Source of the DNA: Chitinophagaceae bacterium
GTDB taxonomy: Bacteria > Bacteroidota > Bacteroidia > Chitinophagales > Chitinophagaceae
NCBI GenBank assembly: GCA_017998385.1
Contig: JAGODE010000013.1
Location: forward strand, 1 to 37,342
DNA: 37,342 bases
Direction of reading: 5' to 3'
Made by a program: the position numbers and the translations under genes. Below the pieces are notes generated by a model. The model made no database searches, had not been told where the DNA came from, and saw only the letters and a list, made by a program, of their open reading frames with translations. Positions 1-5,972 of this stretch are shown piece by piece. How positions within the stretch are numbered: position 1 is the first letter of the stretch; the number at the start of each line of letters is the position of its first letter.

Positions 1-366
1 ATCAATAAAAAGATATGGACCAGTTCCTTTACTGTATATACGTCCGGCCTGGCCACTATTACAATTGCCACAATGATCTACCTGATAGAGTTCCGTGGTT
101 ATAAAGGTGCGGCAGCGCGCTTCTTCGATGTATTTGGGAAAAATGCACTTTTTGTTTTTGCCCTGAGTGCCTTTTTACCCAAAGGCCTGTCACTGATCCG
201 GCTGGGCGATGGTGTCAATCCCTGGAACTGGCTTTATACACGTGTATTCAAGTTTATTCCCGGCGACCCGCGTCTACCCTCATTATTATACGCCCTGTGC
301 GTCATCACCTTTATGTGGATGATCTGCTACTGGATGGACAGGAAGAAGATTTATGTTAAAGTATAA
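1..366 (+). CDS. C-terminal part of a membrane acyltransferase (DUF5009/HGSNAT-like), partial
   Basis: The reading frame is open from base 1 and ends at TAA 364-366, so the gene starts outside the window. The visible 121 residues hold hydrophobic segments (around the FALSAFLP stretch and the LLYALCVITFMWMICYW stretch) separated by a short loop, and end in a basic tail. The pattern, with W-S-S-F-x-x-Y-T-S-G near the start and a final W-x-x-D-R-K-K, is that of the C-terminal helices of the Bacteroidota proteins related to heparan-alpha-glucosaminide N-acetyltransferase (DUF5009, COG4299). Those are multi-pass inner-membrane proteins thought to move acetyl groups across the membrane onto amino sugars. 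The family call is from recalled sequence pattern only and the catalytic His region is not in view. It is convergent with rtcB. Confidence 0.6.
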   Translation: MNKKIWTSSFTVYTSGLATITIATMIYLIEFRGYKGAAARFFDVFGKNALFVFALSAFLPKGLSLIRLGDGVNPWNWLYTRVFKFIPGDPRLPSLLYALCVITFMWMICYWMDRKKIYVKV

Positions 367-372
367 TAAGAG

Positions 373-564
373 AATGTGCTAATGGGTTAATGTGCTAATA
401 TGCTAATGAAAGAGCTAATTTCTGACAGACCGTCTACTGAGAAAATAAATTCAAAGTAAAGCACTGTTGAAGTCATCGATTTACTTTGAATGTTGTTCAC
501 AGAAACCTAAATGAATATCAATTTCAGCATTAGCACACTACCCCATTAGCATATTAGCACATTA
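373..564. repeat. Nested intergenic inverted repeats between convergent genes
   Basis: The gap between the acyltransferase and rtcB is bounded by a 21-bp perfect inverted repeat (388-408 and 544-564, core TGCTAATATGCTAAT). Partial extra copies of the AATGTGCTAATG unit lie at 374-383 and 526-535. Inside lies a second perfect 12-bp inverted repeat, ATTCAAAGTAAA at 449-460 and its complement at 480-491. The whole can fold as one long cruciform or RNA hairpin on either strand. No gene is seen in the stretch. A bidirectional transcription-end role is inferred from its position between two gene ends; the repeat looks like a member of a dispersed family. Confidence 0.8.
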
Positions 565-567
565 CTT

Positions 568-1968
568 CTACCCGTCCATCTTCACAATTTTCGGTGTAAA
601 CCGTCCGATAGTAGTTACCAGTTGTTTCTGAGAGTTCATGACTTCATAAATATCCTTGTAGGCAAACGGCGCTTCATCAAGACCGCCTCCCAGCAATTTT
701 ACCCCGGTTCGTTTCAACTCTTCTTTCATTGCCGCATGAGAGATCGATTGCATAGCTGCACCGCGGCTCATTCGCCGTCCTGCTCCGTGTGCCGCTGAAT
801 TAACAGCTGCAGGTTCACCTTTTCCTTTCACAATAAAGCCATCAGCAGTCATGGAGCCCGGTATAATTCCCAGCACATCTCTGCCAGCCGGAGTAGCACC
901 TTTGCGATGTACAATTACTTCCTGTCCTTCCCAATGCTCTTTCCAGGCAAAGTTGTGATGATTTTCCACCACCTTTATGGGTTTACGTCCCAGTTCGCGT
1001 GCGATCCTGGCGTGAATCACATCATGGCAGGCCCTGGCATAGTCGCCCGCAAGGTTCATCGCCAGCCAGTATTCCATACCTTCCTCCTCCTCCAGCATGA
1101 GCCAGGCAAGGTTTTTGGCATCGGCCGGAAGCCGGCGTTTACTGATTGCAATACTGGTATAATGATTGGCAATTTTTGCACCGAGCGCCCGCGACCCGGA
1201 GTGCGACAACAGACCCAGATATTGCCCCGCTTCTACTCCCAGCACCGCATCCTTTTCTTCAATCGTCACAGCGCCAAACTCCACAAAGTGATTGCCGGAA
1301 CCGGAAGTACCCAGTTGTTTCCAGGTACGACCATGCATGTTTTTTAACAGCGGCAACTGCTGAAACAATGGATCTTCCATAACGGCGTGATTACTTGCCT
1401 GTTTAAATTGGGCACCACTGCCAAAAAGCGTAGACTCATCGAGTATACGGGCAAACTGATGCTCCCGTTGCGTGAGTTCTTTGGGTGCAATGTCAAAAAT
1501 ACTCAGGCACATACGGCAACCAATATCTACGCCCACACCATAAGGTATCACTGATTGACGGGTGGCCAGCACACCGCCAATCGGCAAACCATAACCCGCG
1601 TGAGCATCCGGCATAAGTGCCCCTGCTACAGATACAGGTAATTTAGCAGCTGTATACATCTGGTGCATGGCAGCTTCTTCAATATGTTCGCTACCGAATA
1701 CATTAAACTGAATGCCACTTTTATTAAGCGATGCAGCAATTGGTTCTTTCTCCGCAGGAGGCATGAGTTTTTCCGCAATCACAGCCAGAATCGCATCCTG
1801 ACTGTATTCGACCGGAGCCGCCAGTACCCTCTTCAGTAAATTCATAACCGCCTCCTTTTTTTCAAATCTGTAATTCTTTTCCATTACCTGCATGGCCACA
1901 CTGATTGCCGGTCCTTCCGGAAAACCAATGGCCCGCAGTTCTTTTGCTATTAATTTTAATCGTCCCAT
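568..1968 (-). CDS. rtcB: RNA-splicing ligase RtcB
   Basis: A 466-residue RtcB-family ligase, which joins a 2',3'-cyclic phosphate or 3'-phosphate RNA end to a 5'-OH end using GTP and Mn2+, in the cytoplasm. All family signatures are visible: P-D-A-H-A-G-Y-G at 120-127, G-V-D-I-G-C-R-M at 146-153 (metal Cys151), T-S-G-S-G-N-H-F at 221-228 (His227), L-S-H-S-G-S-R around 254-260, E-N-H-H-N-F at 335-340 and N-S-A-A-H-G-A-G-R at 390-398, whose His394 is the expected guanylylated residue. The C-terminus K-L-L-G-G-G-L-D-E-A-P is also typical. Length is normal and no residue is missing. It is the last gene of the minus-strand cluster with the slipin, the tRNA-like RNA, the AAA+ ATPase and the DUF458 protein. 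No rtcA, archease or rtcR gene is nearby. Confidence 0.97.
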   Translation of the reverse strand: MGRLKLIAKELRAIGFPEGPAISVAMQVMEKNYRFEKKEAVMNLLKRVLAAPVEYSQDAILAVIAEKLMPPAEKEPIAASLNKSGIQFNVFGSEHIEEAAMHQMYTAAKLPVSVAGALMPDAHAGYGLPIGGVLATRQSVIPYGVGVDIGCRMCLSIFDIAPKELTQREHQFARILDESTLFGSGAQFKQASNHAVMEDPLFQQLPLLKNMHGRTWKQLGTSGSGNHFVEFGAVTIEEKDAVLGVEAGQYLGLLSHSGSRALGAKIANHYTSIAISKRRLPADAKNLAWLMLEEEEGMEYWLAMNLAGDYARACHDVIHARIARELGRKPIKVVENHHNFAWKEHWEGQEVIVHRKGATPAGRDVLGIIPGSMTADGFIVKGKGEPAAVNSAAHGAGRRMSRGAAMQSISHAAMKEELKRTGVKLLGGGLDEAPFAYKDIYEVMNSQKQLVTTIGRFTPKIVKMDG

Positions 1969-1984
1969 TTTTTAAGTTTTTTGT

Positions 1985-2085
1985 AAGGTAAAAGGCAAAG
2001 GGTGGAAGGTTAAAGGAATAAGAATATCCCTTTTTTGTTTTCCAACATTACCTTCCTCCTTTTACCATTTACCTTATCCCTTAGT
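1985..2085. repeat. Imperfect inverted repeat between slipin and rtcB
   Basis: The left arm AAGGTAAAAGGCAAAGGG (1985-2002) is matched by an imperfect complement near 2058-2081 (TTTTACCATTTACCTTATCCC). Between them a small hairpin can form (GGATA/TATCC around 2015-2030). The right arm overlaps the 3' end of the slipin gene, whose stop is at 2074. The motif is close to the one at 31561-31632, so it looks like a repeat family. It sits inside the gap of an apparent operon, where it could lower or process transcription into rtcB; that role is inferred. Confidence 0.6.
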
Positions 2086-3171
2086 GAATATTCCCTTTAG
2101 CTGATCCAGCAACGCCCCATTACCCTGGATGCTGATACTGCTGATTTTTTCAGCAATCCTTTCTACATATTCCATTTCCTTCATTTTCCAGAGAATGGCA
2201 TTATCCTCCATCAGCCTGGCGGTATTGAGCAAACTCCTGGTCTGTGCAGTTTCTTCGCGGCGCAGGATGCTATTGGCCTGTGCTTTCTTTTCGGCTACGA
2301 GTACCTGATTCATAATAGCACGAACTTCTCCGGGCAGAATTATATCACGCACACCAAAGCTCATCAGACTTACGCCCAACCCGTCAGCAATTGCTTCTAC
2401 CCGTTGCTTTACAGCGGCGGCCAGCTCTTCTTTTTTCTCCAACAGTTCATCGAGCGTAAATCCGCCTACATATTCGCGCAGGCCCAGTTGCAGGGCAACG
2501 TATAGTTGCTGATCGTAGGCCTTATTGGCAAGCACAGCCTGCTCAATATTTCCCACCGCGTACTGCGCCCAGGCATTCAGCCGCAGGGCGGCTTTGTCTC
2601 TGGTGAGTATTTCCTGTCCGTTGATCTCGAGTTGCTGTACCCGGGTATCGATACGTACCAGTACAATGCTGTTGCTGTTTTTCCACCAGTAGTATGTGCC
2701 GCCTGTCAGAATTTTTACCAGGCGCCCATCCACAAAGAGTGCAGCTTTTTCATAAGGCTCTACGGAAAGACTGCGCAGGTAGGGCACCAGCAGCGGATGC
2801 TGAAAAAGGTTTCTGTCTACTTCTTCGGGAATATCTGCTTCACCCGTATTCACGCGCACGAAGCGGTTTTTAAGAATACTTTTCCAGAAGGCGTATATGC
2901 CGGTAGTCAGTACTTGTTTAAGCAACCCGTTTTCGAAACGGAGTACAAGCTGACCATCCCCCACTTCCACTACATCCAATACACTTTTCAGTTCTTCATT
3001 TTCCAGCAACAGCCGGAGGTCTGTCGGGGCGGCAAAAGGTTGCGTGATGTCATATTTATAGACCTGTTCTCCCTTCCAGAACCAATAAGTACCTGTAGTG
3101 ATCATACGTACATATTCTTCGTTTTTAAATACCAGGCCAATTTGCCAGGCATTTACAGTCACTCTTTGCAT
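2074..3171 (-). CDS. Slipin/SPFH (band 7) family protein with a triplicated N-terminal module
   Basis: A 365-residue protein with an SPFH/band 7 domain at about 135-300: the segment around V-Q-Q-L-E-I-N-G-Q-E-I-L-T-R-D-K, the Y-A-V region, and G-V-x-L-M-S-F-G-V-R-D-I-I-L-P near 266-280. A charged helical tail (300-345) follows, as in stomatins. Unlike stomatin there is no N-terminal membrane anchor. The first 165 residues instead carry three copies of a short module ending in TG-x-Y-x-[FW]-W-K, at 25-32, 90-96 and 157-163. Slipins oligomerise into rings or scaffolds and are known from earlier comparative genomics as neighbours of RtcB in RNA-repair loci, so a scaffold role for RtcB or the RNA is likely but unproven. 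The ATG start at 3171 follows an A-rich tract with no Shine-Dalgarno site. Confidence 0.85.
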   Translation of the reverse strand: MQRVTVNAWQIGLVFKNEEYVRMITTGTYWFWKGEQVYKYDITQPFAAPTDLRLLLENEELKSVLDVVEVGDGQLVLRFENGLLKQVLTTGIYAFWKSILKNRFVRVNTGEADIPEEVDRNLFQHPLLVPYLRSLSVEPYEKAALFVDGRLVKILTGGTYYWWKNSNSIVLVRIDTRVQQLEINGQEILTRDKAALRLNAWAQYAVGNIEQAVLANKAYDQQLYVALQLGLREYVGGFTLDELLEKKEELAAAVKQRVEAIADGLGVSLMSFGVRDIILPGEVRAIMNQVLVAEKKAQANSILRREETAQTRSLLNTARLMEDNAILWKMKEMEYVERIAEKISSISIQGNGALLDQLKGIFTKG

Positions 3172-3344
3172 TTTTTTAATTTTTAAAGTTTGTCAAACAA
3201 AACAGATGACCGGCCACTCTTTATCAGCGGAGAGAACTTTTAATAAGTGTTGCTGAAATCAATACCATCTCCTCTAATGGAAATCGTTGTCCCATATCCA
3301 CACCTATCAGTCAGTTTTCTGCAGGCTTTTGCCGGGCGTATCAG

Positions 3345-3360
3345 TAATTGCGGGCAATTA
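3345..3360 (-). other. Short perfect hairpin downstream of the tRNA-like array
   Basis: TAATTG (3345-3350) and CAATTA (3355-3360) form a six-pair stem with a four-base loop, extendable to seven pairs with a two-base loop. It lies between the tRNA-like array and the slipin start and has no T-run, so it is not a classical terminator. It could mark the 3' boundary of the noncoding RNA or be a processing site. The rest of 3172-3344 holds nothing I recognise. Confidence 0.5.
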
Positions 3361-3425
3361 CCAATCTGCCGGTCACTGTTTTGATTTTCATCTTTGATAA
3401 GGAAGTGATGGTCTCCCTGCGTTTG

Positions 3426-3492
3426 CTACATCCTGATTGTAGTGCTCTGCCATTGAGCGTCCTCCGTTAAGGAGAGCAGGATTCGAACCTGC
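3426..3492 (-). ncRNA. Permuted tRNA elbow module B plus anticodon-like arm
   Basis: Same design as module A: T-stem GCAGG/CCTGC with loop TTCGAAT (3476-3492), a closed five-pair hairpin TCTCC/GGAGG with loop TTAAC (3461-3475, one G-T pair), a two-base linker AC, and D-stem GCTC/GAGC with the short loop AATGGCA (3444-3458). It goes on with one linker base and a perfect anticodon-like arm, stem CTACA/TGTAG with the seven-base loop ATCAGGA (3426-3442). That loop has T33 and would read as anticodon CAG. Bases 3416-3420 repeat the T-stem 5' strand GCAGG, so an alternative pairing with CCTGC exists. Confidence 0.7.
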
Positions 3493-3503
3493 ATGACACT
3501 GTT

Positions 3504-3557
3504 GCTCTACCAACTGAGCTATCGTATTACGGATTTACGAAGGGGAATCGAACCCCC
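3504..3557 (-). ncRNA. Permuted tRNA elbow module A (T-arm, closed acceptor, D-arm)
   Basis: Minus-strand order: T-stem GGGGG/CCCCT with loop TTCGATT (3541-3557). With no gap there follows a hairpin TCGTA/TACGA with a 9-nt loop (3522-3540), which takes the place of the acceptor stem. Then comes the canonical two-base linker TA (tRNA positions 8-9), then D-stem GCTC/GAGC with loop AGTTGGTA (3504-3519). Spacing and invariant bases (T54, T55, C56, A58; T8, A14, G18, G19, A21) match real tRNA, so an L-shaped elbow is expected although the acceptor is closed. Confidence 0.75.
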
Positions 3558-3720
3558 GACACACAGCTGCAGATCAGTCAGTGCGACAATGGCATACAGC
3601 TGGTTATTACCGCTGCACCAGGGTGCTTCTTTGAAGCACACCTCCGGATTGCCTCTTGACTGCTTCACTGCCTTCCAACATGGAAGCTTTTATTGATTAC
3701 CGGCTGTTACCGGTTTCACA

Positions 3721-4797
3721 TCAATTCATGATTTCCTGCGTACGCCGGAATCCTATTACCTGCTTTTCCTGCTCCTTCCCTGGTTTTTCGTTGGGATGAG
3801 CGATTTCTGCAATAGTTGCAGGAGCTTCAATCTTTGTATCCAGGCCCAGATGTGCAGCCAGCCGCTGTGCCTTGGCCACACTCAGGCGTCCAAATTCATA
3901 ACGCGCTATCAGTCTGCCCTGTCTGGTAAGCGCCTGGTCCACCAGGGTGAGGGCGTTATTGAACGTACAGATCAACTGCACATTCAGGAAATCGGCCAGC
4001 AGCCCATCCGATATGTTCAGCAGGTTTGACACAGCAGAACCCGATCCATACCGGCGGTCTGTCAGAATATTTTCCGCATCCTCAATGATCAGTACCGTAT
4101 TGGGGTGACTGATGAGCAATTGAACGAAGGATGGATCCACCAGGTGTTCTGCAACAGATGGTGAAAGGAAAAGCACTCTCTTCTTTAACCTTCCCACCAG
4201 GTATCGCAGATAGGTTGTTTTTCCCGTACCCGGCAATCCATGCAGCAGTACAATGCCCTTATCATTTTTCCGGTTGAGCCGGTTACAAATGGTTTCATCC
4301 ACCGCTTTAAAGTCGTCCTCATAAAAGAGATCAAGATCAAGCCGGGTACGACGTATATCCATTGATCGCAATTCAACCCCGGCGCGTGTTTGTACAACCA
4401 GGTTAATTTCGAGTGGTTGTCTTTTCTGTCTTTGGCGATGCTTAAACAACAGTTTCACCAGATCTTCCACCCGTTTGGGTTGTTGTCCGTCATGCAAAAT
4501 CTCGCAACAGCTGCCATCAAAACTCAGAATCACCCGCCGGTGCAGGATCATGATCGATTTATCCAGGTAAGTTGTTTTATTACCCGCCGTACGCCATTGC
4601 ATCTGGTAGACATCCACTATTTCGTCGGCTAGTTGCCTGCGGATGGTTTCGCTTGCCTTTTCGCTATCAATCCGAAAGAGTTCCTGTATATTGGGAAGTC
4701 TTCCAAAATGATAGAGATACAGTTGCCGTGCGTCCAGATAGTCATCACCGATCAGCCTGTTTAATGCCAGTGTCTTTTGCTGGCTTATAGTATCCAT
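3721..4797 (-). CDS. AAA+ ATPase of the RNA-repair cluster
   Basis: A 358-residue cytoplasmic AAA+ protein. Residues 1-150 are a specific N-terminal region without a motif I know. The ATPase core has Walker A G-L-P-G-T-G-K-T at 187-194, Walker B V-L-I-I-E-D-A-E at 235-242, a sensor 1 segment C-T-F-N-N at 277-281 and a following D-Q-A-L-T-R-Q-G-R-L, which resembles the arginine-finger region of BCS1-type AAA proteins. No membrane segment is seen. It starts 29 bases after the DUF458 gene and is followed by the tRNA-like RNA, the slipin and rtcB on the same strand, so it probably acts as a remodelling ATPase on the RNA or on a slipin assembly; this is inference. The ATG at 4797 has an A-rich lead. 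Confidence 0.85.
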   Translation of the reverse strand: MDTISQQKTLALNRLIGDDYLDARQLYLYHFGRLPNIQELFRIDSEKASETIRRQLADEIVDVYQMQWRTAGNKTTYLDKSIMILHRRVILSFDGSCCEILHDGQQPKRVEDLVKLLFKHRQRQKRQPLEINLVVQTRAGVELRSMDIRRTRLDLDLFYEDDFKAVDETICNRLNRKNDKGIVLLHGLPGTGKTTYLRYLVGRLKKRVLFLSPSVAEHLVDPSFVQLLISHPNTVLIIEDAENILTDRRYGSGSAVSNLLNISDGLLADFLNVQLICTFNNALTLVDQALTRQGRLIARYEFGRLSVAKAQRLAAHLGLDTKIEAPATIAEIAHPNEKPGKEQEKQVIGFRRTQEIMN

Positions 4798-4826
4798 TTG
4801 ATTTTACTTTTAAAATTATGCCCGTG

Positions 4827-5312
4827 TCATTGTACCATTTTATTGGCGCACGCAGAACTGGCAAATGCGTACGGTTTGGCGCGAAAGCTGAATCCCATAC
4901 CCCGTATGTAGCCCATTGCTTCGCGTAAGGCTTCGTTACTTTTAAACGCCGGATTAGTATTAATGTCAGCATGTACCTCCATATCTACAGAAAACCTGGA
5001 GAATATATTGCAAACCCTGTATGCCACTTCAATACTTTTGGCCACTTCAAAAAGCATGCGCTCCTTCACAGTCATCTTCTGGCGGGTTGTGTCATGCAGT
5101 ACATACATAAATCCACCTTTCCCTTTTCGGATCAGTACAATCACAGTGGCAAAATGGATTGTGCGTCCTTTCACCTGGCTATCTGTACCAATGCAGGCTT
5201 TCAGTAAATGGCCATCGTTGCATTCCTGTTCCAGCCTTCCGATAAGTTCATCTTCAATCGTTCCGGCTATTCGCTCGCCATTGAGCCTCCTCCAGGTTTG
5301 TATCTTTTCCAT
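4827..5312 (-). CDS. YkuK-like (DUF458) RNase H-fold protein
   Basis: A 161-residue protein of the YkuK/DUF458 family, predicted to have an RNase H-like fold. Visible signatures are C-I-G-T-D-S-Q at 40-46 with the first expected acidic residue (Asp44), a central V-H-A-D-I-N segment with a second Asp, and the C-terminal G-M-G-F-S-F-R-A-K-P-Y-A-F-A-S-S-A-C-A-N-K. In the relatives I recall, the last motif is A-D-K/R rather than A-N-K, so one acidic residue may be absent here. An in-frame ATG exists at 5366, but an 8-bp perfect hairpin (5339-5359) lies between the two starts, so I prefer 5312. As first clear gene of the minus-strand cluster, it could be a nuclease or RNA-binding partner of RtcB; no function is established. 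Confidence 0.75.
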   Translation of the reverse strand: MEKIQTWRRLNGERIAGTIEDELIGRLEQECNDGHLLKACIGTDSQVKGRTIHFATVIVLIRKGKGGFMYVLHDTTRQKMTVKERMLFEVAKSIEVAYRVCNIFSRFSVDMEVHADINTNPAFKSNEALREAMGYIRGMGFSFRAKPYAFASSACANKMVQ

Positions 5313-5338
5313 GGCTTTCGTTTTTATTTTTTTTAAGA

Positions 5339-5359
5339 GTGGCAGGGTTTTCCTGCCAC
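5339..5359 (-). promoter_or_regulatory. Leader hairpin before the DUF458 gene
   Basis: GTGGCAGG (5339-5346) and CCTGCCAC (5352-5359) form a perfect eight-pair stem with a five-base loop, 27 bases before the chosen ATG at 5312. No T-run follows on the minus strand, so it is not a simple terminator. It could affect mRNA stability or translation. It also argues against the upstream ATG at 5366 as the true start. Upstream at 5394-5429, an 11-codon ORF with a GTG start follows a strong AAGGAGGG site. Confidence 0.5.
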
Positions 5360-5457
5360 ATTTCATAGTTAAGGCTTAATGGAATTCTTTGATTTAAGGA
5401 AAGCGGCCCCGCTGCATCTCACGGAGCACGCTTATTTCCCTCCTTCTGCACATAATA

Positions 5458-5589
5458 TCATCGCATCGGAAATTCAGCCGGGTGTATCACCCGTTCATTT
5501 TCCGTTGTTGTTTTTTCGTTTTTGGTTTGCCGCCACTCAAAAATGACAGACAGTAAAACCAGGCCCAGCATTCCCGTTATCCATATCAT
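5458..5589 (-). CDS. Small single-span membrane protein (43 aa)
   Basis: A 43-residue ORF starting at ATG 5589 and preceded by an unusually strong ribosome binding site (AAAGGAGGTAACT just before the ATG), in a genome where such sites are rare. Residues 1-16 are hydrophobic (one membrane helix), then a charged tail rich in Glu, Lys and Thr follows. It lies 31 bases after an intrinsic terminator and upstream of the DUF458 gene on the same strand. I do not recognise it. It could be a small membrane subunit or a translated leader controlling the downstream RNA-repair genes. The strong site and the hydrophobic start make translation likely; the function is unknown. Confidence 0.5.
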   Translation of the reverse strand: MIWITGMLGLVLLSVIFEWRQTKNEKTTTENERVIHPAEFPMR

Positions 5590-5619
5590 AGTTACCTCCT
5601 TTGATTTCATGCAATGGGC

Positions 5620-5653
5620 AAAAAAAAGCCCGGTTGCATTATACAACCGGGCT
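5620..5653 (-). terminator. Intrinsic terminator (leader, second)
   Basis: A perfect ten-pair stem AGCCCGGTTG/CAACCGGGCT (5627-5636 and 5644-5653) with a seven-base loop is followed on the minus strand by eight T. It ends transcripts coming from above 5660. Since only about 30 bases separate it from the ribosome binding site of the 43-residue ORF, the genes beyond must depend on read-through or on a promoter inside the terminator region. Confidence 0.85.
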
Positions 5654-5674
5654 CAAATGGCGTTAACGATAACG

Positions 5675-5845
5675 TCAATAAAATCTCCGGTTATAAAATA
5701 TGTTTTCAAACACTTCATTATGCTTAGGCATACCATGGCCTGCAGCCGAAAAAGATTGTTGTCTTTCACAAGCTGGCCGGCTCCATGTTTGGCTGCAACA
5801 TAGTTCCGCGAATAGTGTATATGTTTCCGATCCGTTTACGATCAT
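5675..5845 (-). CDS. Possible small protein between two terminators (56 aa), doubtful
   Basis: An ATG-started 56-codon ORF that fills most of the space between the two minus-strand terminators. It contains a Cys-Cys pair and a third Cys, no hydrophobic helix, and no known motif. There is no Shine-Dalgarno site, though the lead bases are A-rich. I list it because the interval is bounded by terminators and would otherwise be an unexplained 260-base transcript. It may equally be a noncoding leader: a TATGC/GCATA hairpin lies inside, at 5718-5731. Confidence 0.2.
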   Translation of the reverse strand: MIVNGSETYTLFAELCCSQTWSRPACERQQSFSAAGHGMPKHNEVFENIFYNRRFY

Positions 5846-5911
5846 GCTTTATTCTGTTTTATAATGCCGACAGGGTAGTTTATTCCTCTACACTGAAAAA
5901 AGTAACCCGTT

Positions 5912-5945
5912 GAAAATAAAAAAGCCCCGCATTTTTTTGCGGGGC
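5912..5945 (-). terminator. Intrinsic terminator (leader, first)
   Basis: A seven-pair GC stem GCCCCGC/GCGGGGC (5924-5930 and 5939-5945) with an A-rich loop on the minus strand, followed by a T-rich tail (TTTTTT, A, TTTT). It lies 28 bases past the stop codon of the 30-residue ORF. Confidence 0.8.
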
Positions 5946-5972
5946 CTATATTTCGTTGCATCTGAATCGTTT

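Larger units (their letters stand above)
3401..3639 (-). ncRNA. Array of tRNA-like arms in permuted order (putative Y-RNA-like tRNA mimic)
   Basis: Read on the minus strand, the stretch holds in order: a 7-bp hairpin (3623-3639), a D-arm-like hairpin (3601-3620), a long stem CAGCTG/CAGCTG (3564-3602), a perfect T-arm (3541-3557, loop TTCGATT), a closed acceptor-like hairpin (3522-3540), a perfect D-arm (3504-3519), an 11-nt linker instead of an anticodon arm, a second perfect T-arm (3476-3492, loop TTCGAAT), a second closed hairpin (3461-3475), a third D-arm (3444-3458), an anticodon-like arm (3426-3442) and a degenerate T-arm-like hairpin (3401-3417). None of the units has a free acceptor stem or a CCA end, so these are not ordinary tRNA genes. 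The order T-arm, closed acceptor, D-arm is that of the tRNA-mimic module of bacterial Y RNAs (YrlA), which also sits beside rtcB in Salmonella. It lies between the AAA+ and slipin genes in the same orientation. RNA ends and expression are unknown. Confidence 0.75.

Noticed and set aside
373..564. CRISPR array from the repeated TGCTAAT words
   Set aside because: The repeats are too short and irregular, there are no spacers of constant length, and no cas genes are seen; inverted-repeat structure explains them.
3401..3640. Reading the array as a cluster of ordinary tRNA genes
   Set aside because: No unit has paired 5' and 3' acceptor strands with a discriminator base and room for CCA. One unit lacks an anticodon arm, and the only complete anticodon-like arm is followed by a degenerate T-arm.
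3493..3696. 67-codon plus-strand ORF across the tRNA-like array, containing R-G-I-E-P-P-T-H-S
   Set aside because: This is the well-known false translation of the antisense strand of a T-arm; the structured RNA on the minus strand explains the sequence.
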